Shown: positions 36,201 through 49,767, numbered from the stretch's first letter. The stretch: DNA of 64,000 nt from Stratiolaelaps scimitus (GCA_019614645.1 JABWDB010000016.1:5332001-5396000), one strand, 5' to 3'. A program made the numbers and translations. Notes: a model not told the origin generated them from the letters alone.

Positions 36201-37197
36201 TCTCATTAAGGCAGATCAATACAAAGGCGTTCGCGTACCAGCCTATTCTGTTACGGCTGGCGCCGTGGTCGTCGTCGTCGCCGCCGCCCTGCAAACGCCG
36301 TGCTTGCTCCAGTCACCGCACGACAATTGAGGAGCACTCAGTCTACCTCACGACCGAGATGATGACAGTGGCAGTGGTTTCGGCGGTGTACGGGGGGACC
36401 CCCCAATGCCTCTCCCACTGTACCACCCACGAGCTTAGCAGGTTGCGTGCCTGGGTCGATGATGTTGGATGAGTGCGTGCGTTTGCGAGTCTGTATGCGT
36501 ATGTATGTTAGTGACCACCTCTTCAGTGCAGCCTGGCCGCCGGTCCGCTGGCCGATGAGGCACAAGTATCCTTAGGGACTTGAAACATCGGAGACGGAAC
36601 AGGGTACATAATCATAACGAGGTGGAGCCGTTGACGTGGTGAAGTATACACACTCACAGAGAAGGTGATAAGTGAGATGGCGGCGACAGGCCGATGAGTG
36701 ACAGATCGTTGACTTTTGATTAGCGAAAACGCGGTACGGATACTACAGTATCTCTTTGTTGGCTGATGGTGCGTTTCAATACGGTCTCGTTCGAGACATC
36801 GTTTTGTTGGTTTTTTTTAATCTTTTTTCTCTGCAACTTCTGCTAACTACTCGTTCATGTAGACCTAATTGTTTTTTAATTATACCCTATATACATCATA
36901 TTCATCTGTGATCAATGACATGATTGACAAACTTTGAGCCAGTATTCTCTCGAGGAGGTGGCCGTTGTCTGTCCAAAGCTCGCGTCACCTGTTCAACACG
37001 GGGATGATGAATGCAATCTCTATTACTATGCGATGGCCGTGCGAGCCCATCAAGATTCGCGTGTTTAAGCTGCTCAAGGTATCACACCCATTTATATTCC
37101 TCTCTCTCTCTTAGCACCATAACTTTTACATTGGATTGAACTACACAAGAGAGAAGAGAATGTCCTCATGTTTCATTAACGAGATAGGGACGGGTGT

Positions 37198-37220
37198 ATT
37201 ATATATATATATATATATAA
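37198..37220. repeat. (TA)n microsatellite
   Basis: Alternating AT run of about 22 bp. Confidence 0.95.
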
Positions 37221-39600
37221 TCAGAATTAGATAGATGGGTATGAAAAGAAAATTCTCCCCGGCCTGTTCGGATGTCGTCTTTCTCGATGTCTCCCTCCTG
37301 CTGAAGTTGAGGCTTCGTTGAAGCTCAACTTCGCGACACGGAGTAGGGGGAAGTCTGGGTATAGGCTTTCGAGTGTACGCATTTGAACCGTTACGGCAGG
37401 CCTCATGAGCGGCCGGACGGTCCGTCGGGTTCGGGTTGGTTGGAGGGAGACGGATGGCTAAATTTAGACAGACTATACTAACAAATCCATACACACACAC
37501 ACACACACAGACACGCATAGCTCTCGGCAAGAGCGGCGGACGAATGCCCTCACAGGGACACTATGCCATGCGAGATAAGTGACTCTGGCTGGCCAGCCAG
37601 CTGGCTCGGTCGGTGTGGCCTGAAGAGCGGCCATCCCACTCGCTAACTTAAGGTGTACCTATCTGCAGAGATGGAATGACCTCGCCTACTTTAACAATAT
37701 TGAGAGATGTAGTGGTAAGCAGCAGCTGCAGCAGTAGTGGACGGGTGGCCCAGGCATCTCGAAGTAGAATGACGAAGCGGTCGAATGCAACAAACGATTC
37801 CAGCTCATGCAGCGACAACTACAACAGATCGCAATGAGCTGCTCGATAGTGATTCCAAAATAATGAATCATAACTAGGGAAGGTACATGACATTGATCAC
37901 GTCTGAGATCTCAAATATATACGATGTAGTGTAGAGCGAAGTGTCCTTGTTGGGTTTTCGGAGTGATGAAATAACGGAAAGCCCAAATATATTCGCAATT
38001 AATGATAGATTAATGTAGGACGCCCGGTGTTTCACACCCGTATTGCCATATGCTACATTTGCAGGTCTGCTCACACAAGTGTATGAATTTTATAAGTTGC
38101 ATGGTCGAAAATGACAGTGCACAAATCACAGTGGACATCTGGTGGGGTCGTGCAACAAGGCCTGTTCAACTCCCAAGTCTCAGAAGTAGATGCAGTACTC
38201 GACGATGGATATATATATGTGACTTACCAAACCTGCCTGTTGGTTGTTATTCGGTCAAATCAGGCGAAATAAAAATTTCCGTAAATTTAAAGACATAATA
38301 AAAGAAACCAGCTCCATCCACGTTGCCACTACGAAACGGACATTTTCAAATTTGGAAGACGTGTGCTCTGCTTTTAGACCATCCATTTTACCAATTGGTT
38401 TCAAAGGATGCCCACTAGATGGCGCCAATACGGCTGTAGTGAAACACCCTCTCTCCACGTTTAGCATTGACTTCAATCAGCTGTTTATAATCACAACTGA
38501 ATTCGAGCGGTGCCTGTTTTTCTCGCTCGCCGCTTGGCATATGGATTTTTGTGAAAATTACTGGTGGTGTTTTTTCGTGGCCGGACTTCTGTAATGGGTA
38601 GGACACGAGGCGGTACAGAGCTTATTATTGTTCATTGGAATATTCGAGCTTTAATCGACCGCTGTATGTAACGCTTCAGCTGTAATTTGTAGTGGGGCTC
38701 ATGCTTAATGGCAAACGCTGTTAGTATAATTTGCACTAGAAAATGAAGAAAACTTCGTTTTTCAATGTTTTGAGTGCGCCGCTTTCTTCATGTCTGCTAT
38801 ATGAAATTATTCGTGTGATATGTCGTTAGTCGATGTCTATCTGTATCTCCATACATATCTAGATCGTATGTTAAATGTATGTCGGTTAGTATATTCATTA
38901 TGTGCGTGTGCATGGAAATACGATTTAAGGTATTGGTCAGAAGAGCGATCGCAAGATAACTATTTGATCTCAATTCTTGCCATTCGATAGTGTTTGAAGC
39001 GATGTGTCCGTTTTAACGACGCTTTAGGCGATGGCAAGCTTAAAAAATTCGGTCAAATACCAATTTGTCTTGCAACGTTTTATGCGCGCCTTGCCACGAT
39101 GTTATTACTACGAATAATAATAATTAGACACTGCGGTGCAAAAATTAAACGAGCACGCCAATTGAACTCCAGGATGACGTGATTTTCCAAATTTTGCCGA
39201 AACGATCCGCTCGCTGCTTCGTGCAATCACCACAAAGAGATCATATGCCCCTCTTCTACGTTTCACTAATACTTTTTAAATGTACACGCATACTGAAGTT
39301 ACGAAATGTTGCCTTCACACATGACAGTGATATCATTGTCGTGCTGTGGCCGCGTATTGGCAAATTGATCAACTCGAGTTTATCCACTCTGTTCATATTT
39401 TCTCGTCTCGTTATCATCCATCGATACCCCGTTCATCCGTTGTTCATTTATATTGCATCGCACTACCCAAATGTAGAACGTTCCACCTCTCTCCTCTTGA
39501 GCTCCATCTTTCTAATTGTTACTTTGTTTCTATTTATTGTTATTGTTGTTATCGTCGTCTCCTACCGCTCGACGATTTGCCGACTTCACCTGCTTCACAG

Positions 39601-42600
39601 GTAACGGAATCGAGGGCAACGGTACCTTGATGAGCCGCGGCGAAAGAGGCGGCGGCGGCGGCGGCGGCGGAGGTGGTGGGAGCAAAGGCGGTGGCGGTGG
39701 TAAAGGCAACAGCAAAAGTCAGAGTCGGGGTAAACGAAAGGAGAGCGCCGCCGCCGCTGCTGCCAACAGCAGCTCATTGCCACCCCATTCCGCTATCAGC
39801 GCTGGGTCGCTGCCTTTACCGCCGGTTCACAGCGGCGCGGTGGTTTCAAACAGTAGCGTAACCGTCCCGGTAGCGAATAACTCGCGCGGTGACAGCGGCA
39901 GTAGCCACGGCCCGAATAACCACAGCGGCAGTAATATCACTGGAGGTGGCAATTGTAACAGCAGTACAACAGCAGGAGGAGCAACAGCGGCGTCAACAAA
40001 TGGGGGTGCCAACAGTTCTGGCGTCGGCAACTCAACTGCGACAACAATACCAGCAACGCTAACAACAGCAGTAACAACGACAATAAGCAGCAACGCTAAC
40101 AACGGCAGTAACAGCTGTTGTAGTAGCAGCAGTAATCATCGGGGCACCGGAGGTGCAGGACCGCTACACAGTCATCAGTCTAGCCTCGACAATGGTAGGT
40201 GATTAATTGATTGATTGATTCAAATGATCGATGCATGATGGTTAGTTGAAATCACGCGATAGCAGCTGTATCCGTAGGCTATTATCAGTATTAATATTAG
40301 TTCACATGCACCGTTGGAATCACTCGATCCTACACTTGATAATAATAATAATGATAGTTAATTATTATTATTATTATCAAGCGGAAGGCGTATAATTGAT
40401 TTCAGCGGCGCAAGTAATACTTCGGGGGGAGTAAAACGGACGGATCTTCCTCACTATCAATTAGGTATTGATACAACTGATTTCCTCCATTCAACCACTG
40501 TCCCCTCTTGACATTTGCTTGTTTGTTTCTCCGATTCGCAGGGGACAGTGTTCACTCGTCTCTGGCCGGTGGCGGAGACACTGAAGGGTCCACACCAACG
40601 GAGAGTATTTCATCCGTGAGTCTCGAGGACGATGCGTCGCCACCCTTCACGGGAACGACGGGACATCACAATCCACACAATAGCAGCGGAAACATCAGCA
40701 GTCATCCAACGAATAGTTCCCATCACCATCATCACCAGCAGCCGCAGCAGCAGCCGCCGCTGCCGCAGTCGTCACATCATCTTCATCATCATAATCAGCT
40801 GCATCACTATCAGCAACACAGTCCACCGAACAGTCCGCGGTCACCGCCAACGCCAGGGGGTCAAAGAGTATCTGGAGGCAGTGGCGCATGTGGAGTGGGT
40901 GTCACACCGGTGGCGTCGGCCGCGAGAAGTGGACGAAGTAGCCGAAGCAGTAGCAACAGTCAGGGCGGCAATGGCAGCCAGTCTGGCATCGCTAATAGTA
41001 CGCCTCCTCCTCCTCGTCGGGTGAGTCCACCGCTGGCGTCGGGTGGCGGCGGCGGCGGCGGCGGTGGTGGTGGTGGTGGTGGTGGCCATTCTCATCGATC
41101 GATGAACAACGCCAACACCGGCCATGTCGTCCATCATAGTCACGGCCACAGCAGCAGCAGCATTGGCAGCAAGGCTGACGAACAACAGCATGCTGCGAAC
41201 ATCAAGGGCGAACGAGGCGATGGTGACACAGCCGCGCGGACCATGACCACGACACGGATGGCGTCGACAGCCGCATCGACGACCTCGGTGATCGATAAGG
41301 AGAACAAGAGCAGCGGCGACAACAAAAGCAGTTGTAAGGACGACTCGACTAAGGAAGCCCGTCGAACGTCGGTGACCACGCCAACCGATAAGAGCGGCGG
41401 CGGCGGCGGCAGCAGCGGCATTAGCACAGGCAAGGGGCCTCGCAGCTTGGGCAAACTCGAGAAGGATCTCTCGCGGCAAATTTCAACCCTTACCCGACAC
41501 GCTCCTCAGGTTCGTAGGCGCAACAGACAACATATTCCTCCTAGTGGACTCCGTCGTATTCGGGGGGATTGATGTGGTCACTCGAAAAATCACGCTCTCT
41601 TTCTCATTGTTAGCCGAACTTCTCCGACAAAATGAACACTGTTGACAGTGACAATGAATGGCACCGGTAACATGGCCTTTGTTGCAATATCCGTTTGACA
41701 GGTGCCGAAGAGCTTCGACGAGGCGGAACTTAAGGCGACGAAGGCTTTCGACGATCTTCTAAATACGATCCGATTGCGACGCGAGAGCCTTCTCAAGGAT
41801 TTGAAAACGTTGCGAAGAGGAGCCGAGACGTTGTTACACAATCGCAGGGTGGAAGCTGAAGATCTCAAGAGGCGTGTAGCCGAGGTACGAAAGCGCTTGG
41901 GCTTGTGTATTACAAAATATCCGGATTACCTGTTTGATTACTTCGTTATTTTCTAATCAGCCGAGACTCGTACATGTAAATTAATATTTATATGATAATA
42001 CCATCGGTGTACTTATTACTCGGATCATGTTTGTTTGTATTATGATTATTATTATTATTATCTCCTGATGTAACCGACGAACAACGCCTTCAATCGAACA
42101 CGACCCTTTTGCTTCTTTGACTAACCAACGTTTCCAGAACGAGTCATTATCGGATGAGGAGATGGAGACGTTGAAATGCGACCTTCGACGATTTGTCACG
42201 GAAAAAGAGGTCGATATTTCCCTCGGAGAGACGAAACCGCTGATAATCGACAAGGCGTTAGTTGACGAGCTGATGACGAAGATCAGTTCAATCGGGACAA
42301 CGGTTCGACTCAACGATCCATATGAGAGTCGTGTGACAACGGCAAGATACGTACCACCTCTACCCGAAGAAGTGGAGGTACCGACAGCGGAGCCGGCCGT
42401 AGCAATTGAATCGGAGCTGACGCGATCGGTCCCGCAGCAGCCGTCAACTCATAAACATCAACATCACCAGCAGCAGCAGCAACAGCAGCAACAGCAACGG
42501 TCTCCACCGCCAACGCCTGCTACAGCTGTATCGCCACTGGCGCCAACGCCGGTGGCTCCACAGCCTCTACCGTCTGCAGCTCCTACGATTGTGACGAGTG

Positions 42601-45339
42601 CTCCTCTCGCTCAGCTTCATCCTCCGCACACTGTTATCGTGCCACAATCTCAGCCGCCGCAGCAGCAGCAGCCTACGCCGCACCAGCAGCATCAGCAGCA
42701 GCAGCACCAACAACTGCCGCTACAGGGGCCTCAGCAACAATTGCCGGTCCAACCGATGCAGCCAGTTCAGCCTGTCCAGCAATCGCTCGTTGTACAGCCT
42801 GTCCCACAGGCGACGTCGCAACATACGGCCACCGTTGTAACGGCAGCACCGGGAGGGCCCCCACATCTCGCGCCAGTGCCGGTGCCACTGCCTGCCGTCG
42901 TGTCGCAGCATCATCAGCATTTGCCGGGGGTGCCAGCCGGAATTGTAGCCCAGGGACCCCACCAGCCTCATGGCCATCCTCCGCATCCGGTCTCGCATGC
43001 GGTCAGCCATCCGGTCGCTGTGCAGGGCGGGCATGCCACTCACGCTGGTCATGGCCCCATGCCGCAGAACATGATGTTTGTCGAGCATGGGGCGCCGGGA
43101 ATGCAGTCCACCTACTTGATTCAATTCCAGTCTCCTGCATTGCTCGTACAGCCGAACATGGTCCCGCAGAGCTTGACCCTGCTGGGTACGCAGCAAGCAC
43201 CGCAACAGATGCACCCACATCTCGACGATCCGTCGGGGGCTCATGGGCTGCATGGACCGCCACACGTGCAGCCTCACGGGGGCCATACACCACATGGGCC
43301 GCATCCGAGTCAACAACATGGTGGCCACGGAGGTCATGGAGGACCCCATTCCGCTGGCCAACATCAGCAGCCTCATCCGAGTCGCTCGCCGCAGATCAAG
43401 GTGGCTGCGTCGCCTCCCCTTACAGCCGATTCGCCAGTCGCGTCAGCCGCGACCCCAGGCGATGATTATCAGGTACGTGTGGGTCGGGCATGTGAAGCAA
43501 GCTGGTAACAAATTTGTTCACCGAGGATGGATGGCCTCGCGCAAGAGTTATCGTTTAGAACATCTTCGGTCGAGCTACGATGAACGATGGTACCTACGGC
43601 GATAAGACATGACTTTAATGACTTGTTACGCGCTTTGTTTTCGTAGCTAGGAACGTGACCCATGGCAACGATTGACTCGGATATTCACCATATATATGTA
43701 TATATATATATATTGAATTAAGGGAAGTGCTTGCTCAGCTGACTGAATACGTCTTACGAAATATCTCTACCTAACACTATGACGTCCCACGATACTCTTC
43801 TTCACAATCTCTTTTGTTGCTTCCTTTCGCTTTTCATTCCGTATCGATTTCTCCTCCTTCTCCCGTTCCAAATTTCCCGCTACCAGGTGGATCACTCGGC
43901 GAACGTGATTACCCGGGGAGGCCACATGGGTGGCAATCACGGCGGCGGTGGAATCCGATACGGTGGCAACCAGGCGGGGTCTGGCGGAGGTGGCCACAGC
44001 GGGGGCAGCTACAATGGAGGCCATCATCACGGTGGAGGGGGTGGAGGCGGCTACAATCGTCGTGTCGGTGGTGGTGGTGGTTACCAGGGCGGTGGTGGCG
44101 GAGGTAACAGCGGAAGTCAGCGGGGAGGCGGTGGTCGTGGCGGTTTTAACCAACGGGGCGCGTGGAGCAACCAGAACAACTACAGCAACAACAGCGCCAA
44201 CAGCAATACCCAGAGAGGAGCCCAGCCGCCTACGTTTCATGGAGCGCCACAGGGCGGCCAACAACAGCAGCAGATGCAGCAGCAACAACAACAGCAACAA
44301 CAACAGCAGCAACAGCAACAACAACAGGACCAGCAACAGCCGCAGCAGCCGCAACAAAACTACAACGGTAAGAGAGCTATTGTTGTTGTTATTGCTGTCA
44401 TTGTCGCTGCTGATGCTGATGAAAAAGGCCAATGATTAAATGTGTTATTCGATGAGAGGAGGGGAGTGCTAAGTTCTCCGCCCGAATCTGCCCATGTTAA
44501 ATCTCGGCGGCGCGCGTAACACAGTGTTAAAAATTAAGTTCATACTGTGTCGAATGTCAGCTAAGATTTTGTTGCGTTTCACGTGAGATGAAATCATGGA
44601 CACTTATAAGACGGTTCCGGTTAGAATCGAAGATTTTCTAACTCTTCAGGCTATGTGGCTTCGATGCGGTGCAGGCAGCCAGATGTTCTATGTGTTGGGA
44701 ATGGGAATGATATTAGGAATACAGTTTAAGATAACTTTCGGCCTTTCTGAAGGGCCTCCCCTCTTAACAAAATGAATTATTCTTTGTGCGAGGGCCGAAA
44801 ACCCCTCAGCAGCAATATCACCCGTAATGGGCACTCTGCTGTCTGTGTCACGGTGAGAACCAATTTCGAGAGCATTTGGGTTTGGGTAAGTTTATTTTTT
44901 TCATAGATAGTTTGCGTTTCTCTCTGTTTCTTCTTTCTGACTTTAACTTGCAGTTTTATGATGGAATATTATTATTATTATTATTATTGTTATTATAGAA
45001 TCCGTTTCGGCGGTGGTGCAAAGCGAAGTGAGGTCCCATTTTCCCATTGAGCCCATGATATATTGTCAGCCATCTGCTACAATAAACAGTCCAGTGCAAA
45101 GAATCCACTTTGTTATGACAATCGTCGACTTCGTTGTCTTACTCGTTACAGGCTACTCGCAGAACAACAGCAATATACGGGGCAACAACACCTACTATGG
45201 AGCCGGAAGCCAACAAAGTAACGGTTTCCAGGAGAACTATCGAACTTTCGGTAACGGTGGCCGGGGCGTGAACAACACATTTCGGCGGACTTCGCAGTCG
45301 AGGGCGCGAAATCAGGCGGCAGTCGGCGCCCACGACTAA
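39601..45339 (+). CDS. SPATS2: SPATS2/SPATS2L homologue (DUF1387), N-terminal exon not found
   Basis: Exons 39601-40194, 40542-41509, 41702-41884, 42138-43472, 43887-44367 and 45152-45339 join in phases 1, 0, 0, 0 and 1 and end at a TAA, giving at least 1249 residues; vertebrate members have about 550. The conserved core is residues about 505-650. It runs from GKLEKDLSRQISTLTRH through AFDDLLNTIRLRRESLLKDL and RRVEAEDLKRRVAE to LKCDLRRFVTEKEVD and the segment ending NDPYESR. This matches the coiled-coil DUF1387 region of SPATS2/SPATS2L. The start of exon 1 (DG-like junction, then basic GKGNSKSQSRGKRKES) parallels the basic patch after the family's UBA-like module. DSVHSSLAGG parallels a conserved acidic motif. 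Large poly-G, S/N/T, His-rich, Pro/Gln-rich and C-terminal RGG/YGG-like regions are inserted. Family proteins are RNA-associated and one (SPATS2L) goes to stress granules; a similar role here is inferred. Exon 1 begins in phase 1, so an upstream coding exon must exist unless the internal ATG at 39630 is used. Confidence 0.88.
40335..40381. repeat. 18-bp inverted repeat in a SPATS2 intron
   Basis: CTTGATAATAATAATAAT at 40335-40352 is the exact complement of ATTATTATTATTATCAAG ending at 40381, with an 11-nt loop. It lies inside the 347-bp intron 40195-40541. Confidence 0.9.
43690..43714. repeat. TA microsatellite in a SPATS2 intron
   Basis: A TATA-rich run with one G interruption between the exons ending 43472 and starting 43887. 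Confidence 0.9.
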
Positions 45340-48300
45340 TAATCATATTCTTCTTAATACTAATATAATGGCCTGAAGCCAAACGTATCCGTTTATTTTG
45401 CCTGCTCGACCGTTGCAGGAATAGCTCTCATATGTACACAAACACACAGACACAGACGCTATGAACGATGTGGGTGCCGCCTTGTGTGCGGCTTCTCACC
45501 AATGGCTGACCCACAAACATACAAACGTTCGAACCAACGATCACGAACGAACTAAACATGTAGAACGTAACAGACAACACGAGGTAACAAGCGACCATCA
45601 TAGGGCAACAGCGACATGGATTTCAACAACACGACAATTTTCGATTTTTGGTCACATACAACACGCAGATGACGGGCAAAGACACTTGACTGCTATGTGC
45701 TCATAGTCGATAGTCACAGGTAGAACAGAGATGTCGTACATAAATACACGCATACACCCGCGCATGCACTCAAACACACATGGACATTCTGTCAAGGTAA
45801 ATGAAACAGACACACACACACATAACATGTTTCAATCCATACTGACGGATCAGATCATGATGAAAACAAATGAAGAGCATGTTGTTAGGGATACAGCGGA
45901 TCTCCCATGGAGAGACTGAGATATATATATATATATAGAGATTGAGAGAGAGAGAAAGAGAGAGAGAGAGAGGACGAGTGCGGGTCGCCTTTAGCCAGTC
46001 ATTTCTTTTGCCCAGCGCCCTTCTACCTAGCTCAATGCTGTTTGTATATAGTTTTTGGTGGTATTATTATTATTATTATGATACTGATGATGATGATGAT
46101 ATTAACGATGGTGGTAATATGAAAGGCGGTTGAGGTCCACGCCGAGCTGGCCAAGTAGCTAAGTAACTGGTCTTCGAAGGAGGCGCGCGAGGTAACGATC
46201 TACTCGCACCAGTGATCGACTGAATGACTCATCAGTATTTGTGAGATGTGTCATACGAAGAGACGCCGTTCATAGCAAATCGACAATGGAACAAACCACA
46301 CAGAAGAGAAACGACCGTCAGTGGCAATGCCAGGGTGGTGGTCAATTGGCCTGAGAGCGGCAGGTCGGGTCTGGTGGAAGAACAAAGACGATGATATTCC
46401 TCCTCCTCCTGCTGGCGTTAGTTGTAGCTATAGCAGTTGAAGTAGTTGTAGATGCTGACGATGTGCGATGAATGATCTCCTTTGGATACCCGTTTACTGT
46501 CTGTGTGCGTGTGCGTGTGTGTGACTGTGTAGTTAGCTGAGCTGGATGGAGATTTTCTTTGTTTTTGCGCATGAGGGTAGAATAGATAGAGAAGGCTGTA
46601 GTAGTGTTAACGGCAAACGATAGGCGTAGGATGATGTCGGTTAGTTGGACGTTGCGACAGTTCTCAGCGAGCGAACAGCGCGTGTCGGTACGTTGTTGAT
46701 AGTGAGGTGGCTATTCACGCCGAGTGTATTAGTAGCCATTGCATAGTGGCGAGAAGCCAGTCGTTCACAGGTCTTTCGTCTTTGGCCGGCCCCCCTGCAC
46801 TTGTACACAGGGAGCGCGGATGTTCACAGATGGTCGAGAATAAGATTATGATGATAATGTGTGCGTGTGTGGATGTGTGTGTTTGGTCAGCGGCTATCGT
46901 CGCGATCGTTACACCGACTGCGTGCAGCTCATTCGGTGTGTTGTTGTCGAGCCAAATTGGGCCCCTCCCCCCCCCCGCCGACCCGCGAGCGACTAAGCAA
47001 TGTACTCAGCAGCAGCAGGTTCGTTTGTTGTGTCCTACGTAGGATGTAAATGTTGGACCTGGGAAAAAGGTCCGCCCCATCGTTAATCTCACCTCTATCC
47101 CGTCACTCCCGACTCCCCTGAATCCATGAAATCTTTCTTCTGGGCGTGTTGTATGCCCTCTTTCTCACCACTATACTCGAAGATACCCGCCCCCCCCCCC
47201 CCACACACAGCTCTTTCTCTCAGTCGATCGTGGTGCGCGAACGTGCTCCTTGGCGCCGCTATCCTCGGGACTACGAGTCAGTCAATCAATCAATCAGAGA
47301 CCCCGGACGGGGGAATTTTCGTAAGGAAAAAAAGGGCCACTCCTGAGGCTTAAACGCGCGGAAATCGGCAAAGAGCTGCGATTGTACATAGCGAGTTGAA
47401 CGAAGGCGGAAAACAAATAAACATCTGTTGATGTGAAGGGAATGAACATTCACAGTTATTAACGAGCGGCGACGAGATACCCTCCCCCCCCCCCCCAATA
47501 TATTTCTTTATAGAAAGAAAAAACGAGAGCAAGTCGTGGCAGCCTTTCTTCTCGTGGTGCGGAAGCTGCTGCTGCGGCGGCAGCTGCAGCAGCTGTTTCT
47601 TGGGAAAAAAAGGAGAATCTATCGCTTGTTTTATTTGTCGATTCGCCTCGCCCCGCCCGGTTCCATCTAGGGGCCACAGGGCACGTTTCTGCGGGTGTCT
47701 TTCGATATATTGTCGATGGACGGTGACGCAATGCCATATTGACGACGCATGCTGAAATCTTTGCGGTCAGAAGGCCCGTGCACGAACAAACTATACGTGT
47801 ACATACCTATATATTCATTGATCCATACAACAAGCAAATGTGCCACCCAATGACAAAGAGGGAACCCATCCATACCAGCTTCTATGTACCACTCTCATAC
47901 CACTAGGAGCATAGCATTGAACCCTTCTCGATTCTGACTATATTTCGTCCACAACATTTCATGTTATTGCAATATCCGGTAATCAATACACTTGCTCTGA
48001 GGTTTCTCTTCGAGCGTCGTTGTTCGATGGACGAATAAGTCGTTTGTGGACCTTTCCCAGGACCGCAACTTCTCTACGTTCGTTGCCACTATTAACAACA
48101 ACAGCAGCATAAAGAACTAAAAAGTAACATAAGAAATCGCGTGGGGTTTTGCCCTTACGATTTGATCTGCGTTTGTCTATTTGTCGGCACCATAGTTTTG
48201 TAGGTGCCACAGCCGTGGGTTTACCCGAACTTACCAATATAAGTAGTCTTAATGTAGTAGTAGTTATTGACTGCCGATTTCACGTGTATTATTATTATTA

Positions 48301-49140
48301 TTATTATCCGATCCTGCTGCTGGTTTTATGTCGAGCTCTAATAACCGCAATGACAAGGTGTTTTTCTACTGACCGCCGAATACTGCTGTGGAAGAGCGGG
48401 TTGCTTTGAGTCCACCTGTAGATGGTATCGTCCTGTATTCATTCGATTGTTCATCTTGGGATGAGTGGATTAATCGATTCCGGATTTCCGGTCCGCCGAT
48501 GTTGACGTACGGTCGTTGAACGATTCGGTTAATTGCGATTCGAGCGGTGGCAGTTTAGTCGCTGTCGACAAACAACAACTAGCGAAGGAGGACGAACCTC
48601 CTGACAGTGTTCATGACAATGCCCGAACATGAGCCGATGCTCAGTTTCATACGTGGAAGAGCGAGAGGTGGTACAATTTACCAACAACGCATTGTGGTCG
48701 TTGAATGTAGCGCCATACTGAGCTATCCTTTTTATTGGGTTGGTCTCGTTTCGTTTGGGTAGGTTAGTTTACGGCGGGGCTCGTCTGCCCTCGGGCGTTC
48801 CGATCTCCGGCTACGCACCTTTTTTTCCCTGTCTCAAAGGAGCAACAGGAGGATAAATGGGATCAGGAAATCAAGGGGGTGTAGCCACCAGAACCAAAGA
48901 GGTGTGGTCGTTGTCGACGGTTGTTAATGGTCGTTTCGTGCAGGGTTAACAGATGACGTAACCTTTTTTGTCGTTCCGGTTCCGGTGCAGCACTGATCAC
49001 TACGTCTGATCACTAACCAATTTTAGGTTTCTTCTTCTCGATTTGTCGACCCAAGATCGCAACAGGTTCTTGCGCACCTTTGTCGGAACTGTGTCAAACC
49101 TAGTTTTAGCACGTGAACCAAAATTGTTGTTATATCAGAG
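45340..49140 (+). other. SPATS2 3' flank, probable long 3'UTR plus simple sequence
   Basis: No coding gene is recognised. It holds (AT)n and (GA)n runs (45920-45973), CA-rich tracts, and C-homopolymers near 47190 and 47485. A GC-richer patch lies at 46.6-47.0 kb around GACAGTTCTCAGCGAGCG, which could be an initiator-like start site. AATAAA at about 47414 is one possible SPATS2 poly(A) signal. Confidence 0.35.
45920..45973. repeat. (AT)n followed by (GA)n microsatellite
   Basis: Alternating AT run to 45937, then a GA-rich run to about 45973. Confidence 0.95.
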
Positions 49141-49142
<2 letters not shown>

Positions 49143-49176
<34 letters not shown>

Positions 49177-49238
49177 TAGTGGTGGTACTAATGTATATAT
49201 ATGTATATATATATATATATATTAGTGCCACCACTGGT
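49143..49238. repeat. TA microsatellites flanking an imperfect 18-bp inverted repeat
   Basis: Two TA runs (49143-49174 and about 49193-49220) surround ACTAGTGGTGGTACTAAT (49175-49192). Its complement recurs at 49221-49238 with two mismatches. The whole block can fold into a long AT-rich stem. Confidence 0.85.
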
Positions 49239-49735
49239 CAGACGTTTTTTCCAGTTTTCTGTGCATCCTGGGCTCGGTAACCCATGGACTGCGCAGCAGC
49301 AGCGCGAACTGCCGGATAAGAAACCCAAGCAAACACCGCTGACACTTCTTCTGGCATGTTTTTATTTTTCGTTTGAACGTGTTGTGTCTCTTGGCTAGAC
49401 CTCCCTGTACGTTTTCTCGGCAGAGGTGACACACTTGGTTTGCCCAAAATGCTACCAATGAAATCTGCGATCACACCCCTTGTTACACTTGTTTCTCATT
49501 TTTTATTTATTATAGTACATATAAGAAAGAAAGATATATATTATACATATTATATTACCTATAGTTCTGAATGGCCACCACCACCATCACGAGGATGATA
49601 ACGACAATGATGGACAAACAGAATAACAATAATAATCGACTGTCGCGTGCATCAGCTGGATTGAAGGTCAGTCAGTCAGTCAAGTTCTTTGTTTTTGCTG
49701 TGCACTTGTTTTTTGACCAGTTTATTTCTGGGGTT

Positions 49736-49767
<32 letters not shown>

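Larger units (their letters stand above)
30251..39600 (+). other. Long stretch, probably SPATS2 5' intron(s)
   Basis: No homologous coding exon was recognised. It contains a family 2 repeat (33184-33245), a TA run (37198-37220), CA/GT runs and scattered CAG tracts. It ends in a polypyrimidine tract and TTCACAG acceptor at 39600. SPATS2 proteins start with a UBA-like helical module usually encoded on short exons. One such exon, ending in phase 1, should lie here or further upstream, but I could not find it. Confidence 0.45.

Noticed and set aside
35875..36330. Plus-strand open frame of 151 codons
   Set aside because: No recognisable domain, no credible splice partners; GC-rich sequence makes long chance frames likely.
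39516..39600. N-terminal extension of the SPATS2 exon frame with a hydrophobic leader
   Set aside because: The leader is the polypyrimidine tract before the TTCACAG acceptor at 39600, so it is intronic, not a signal peptide.
40841..41479. Minus-strand open frame of 212 codons, Ala/Thr/Arg-rich
   Set aside because: Antisense shadow of the low-complexity SPATS2 exon 40542-41509, which has the consistent splice phases.
42720..43376. Minus-strand open frame of 218 codons
   Set aside because: Antisense of the P/Q/H-rich SPATS2 exon 42138-43472.
43767..44432. Minus-strand open frame of 221 codons, Leu-rich
   Set aside because: Antisense shadow of the poly-Q/poly-G coding exon 43887-44367 of the SPATS2 homologue.
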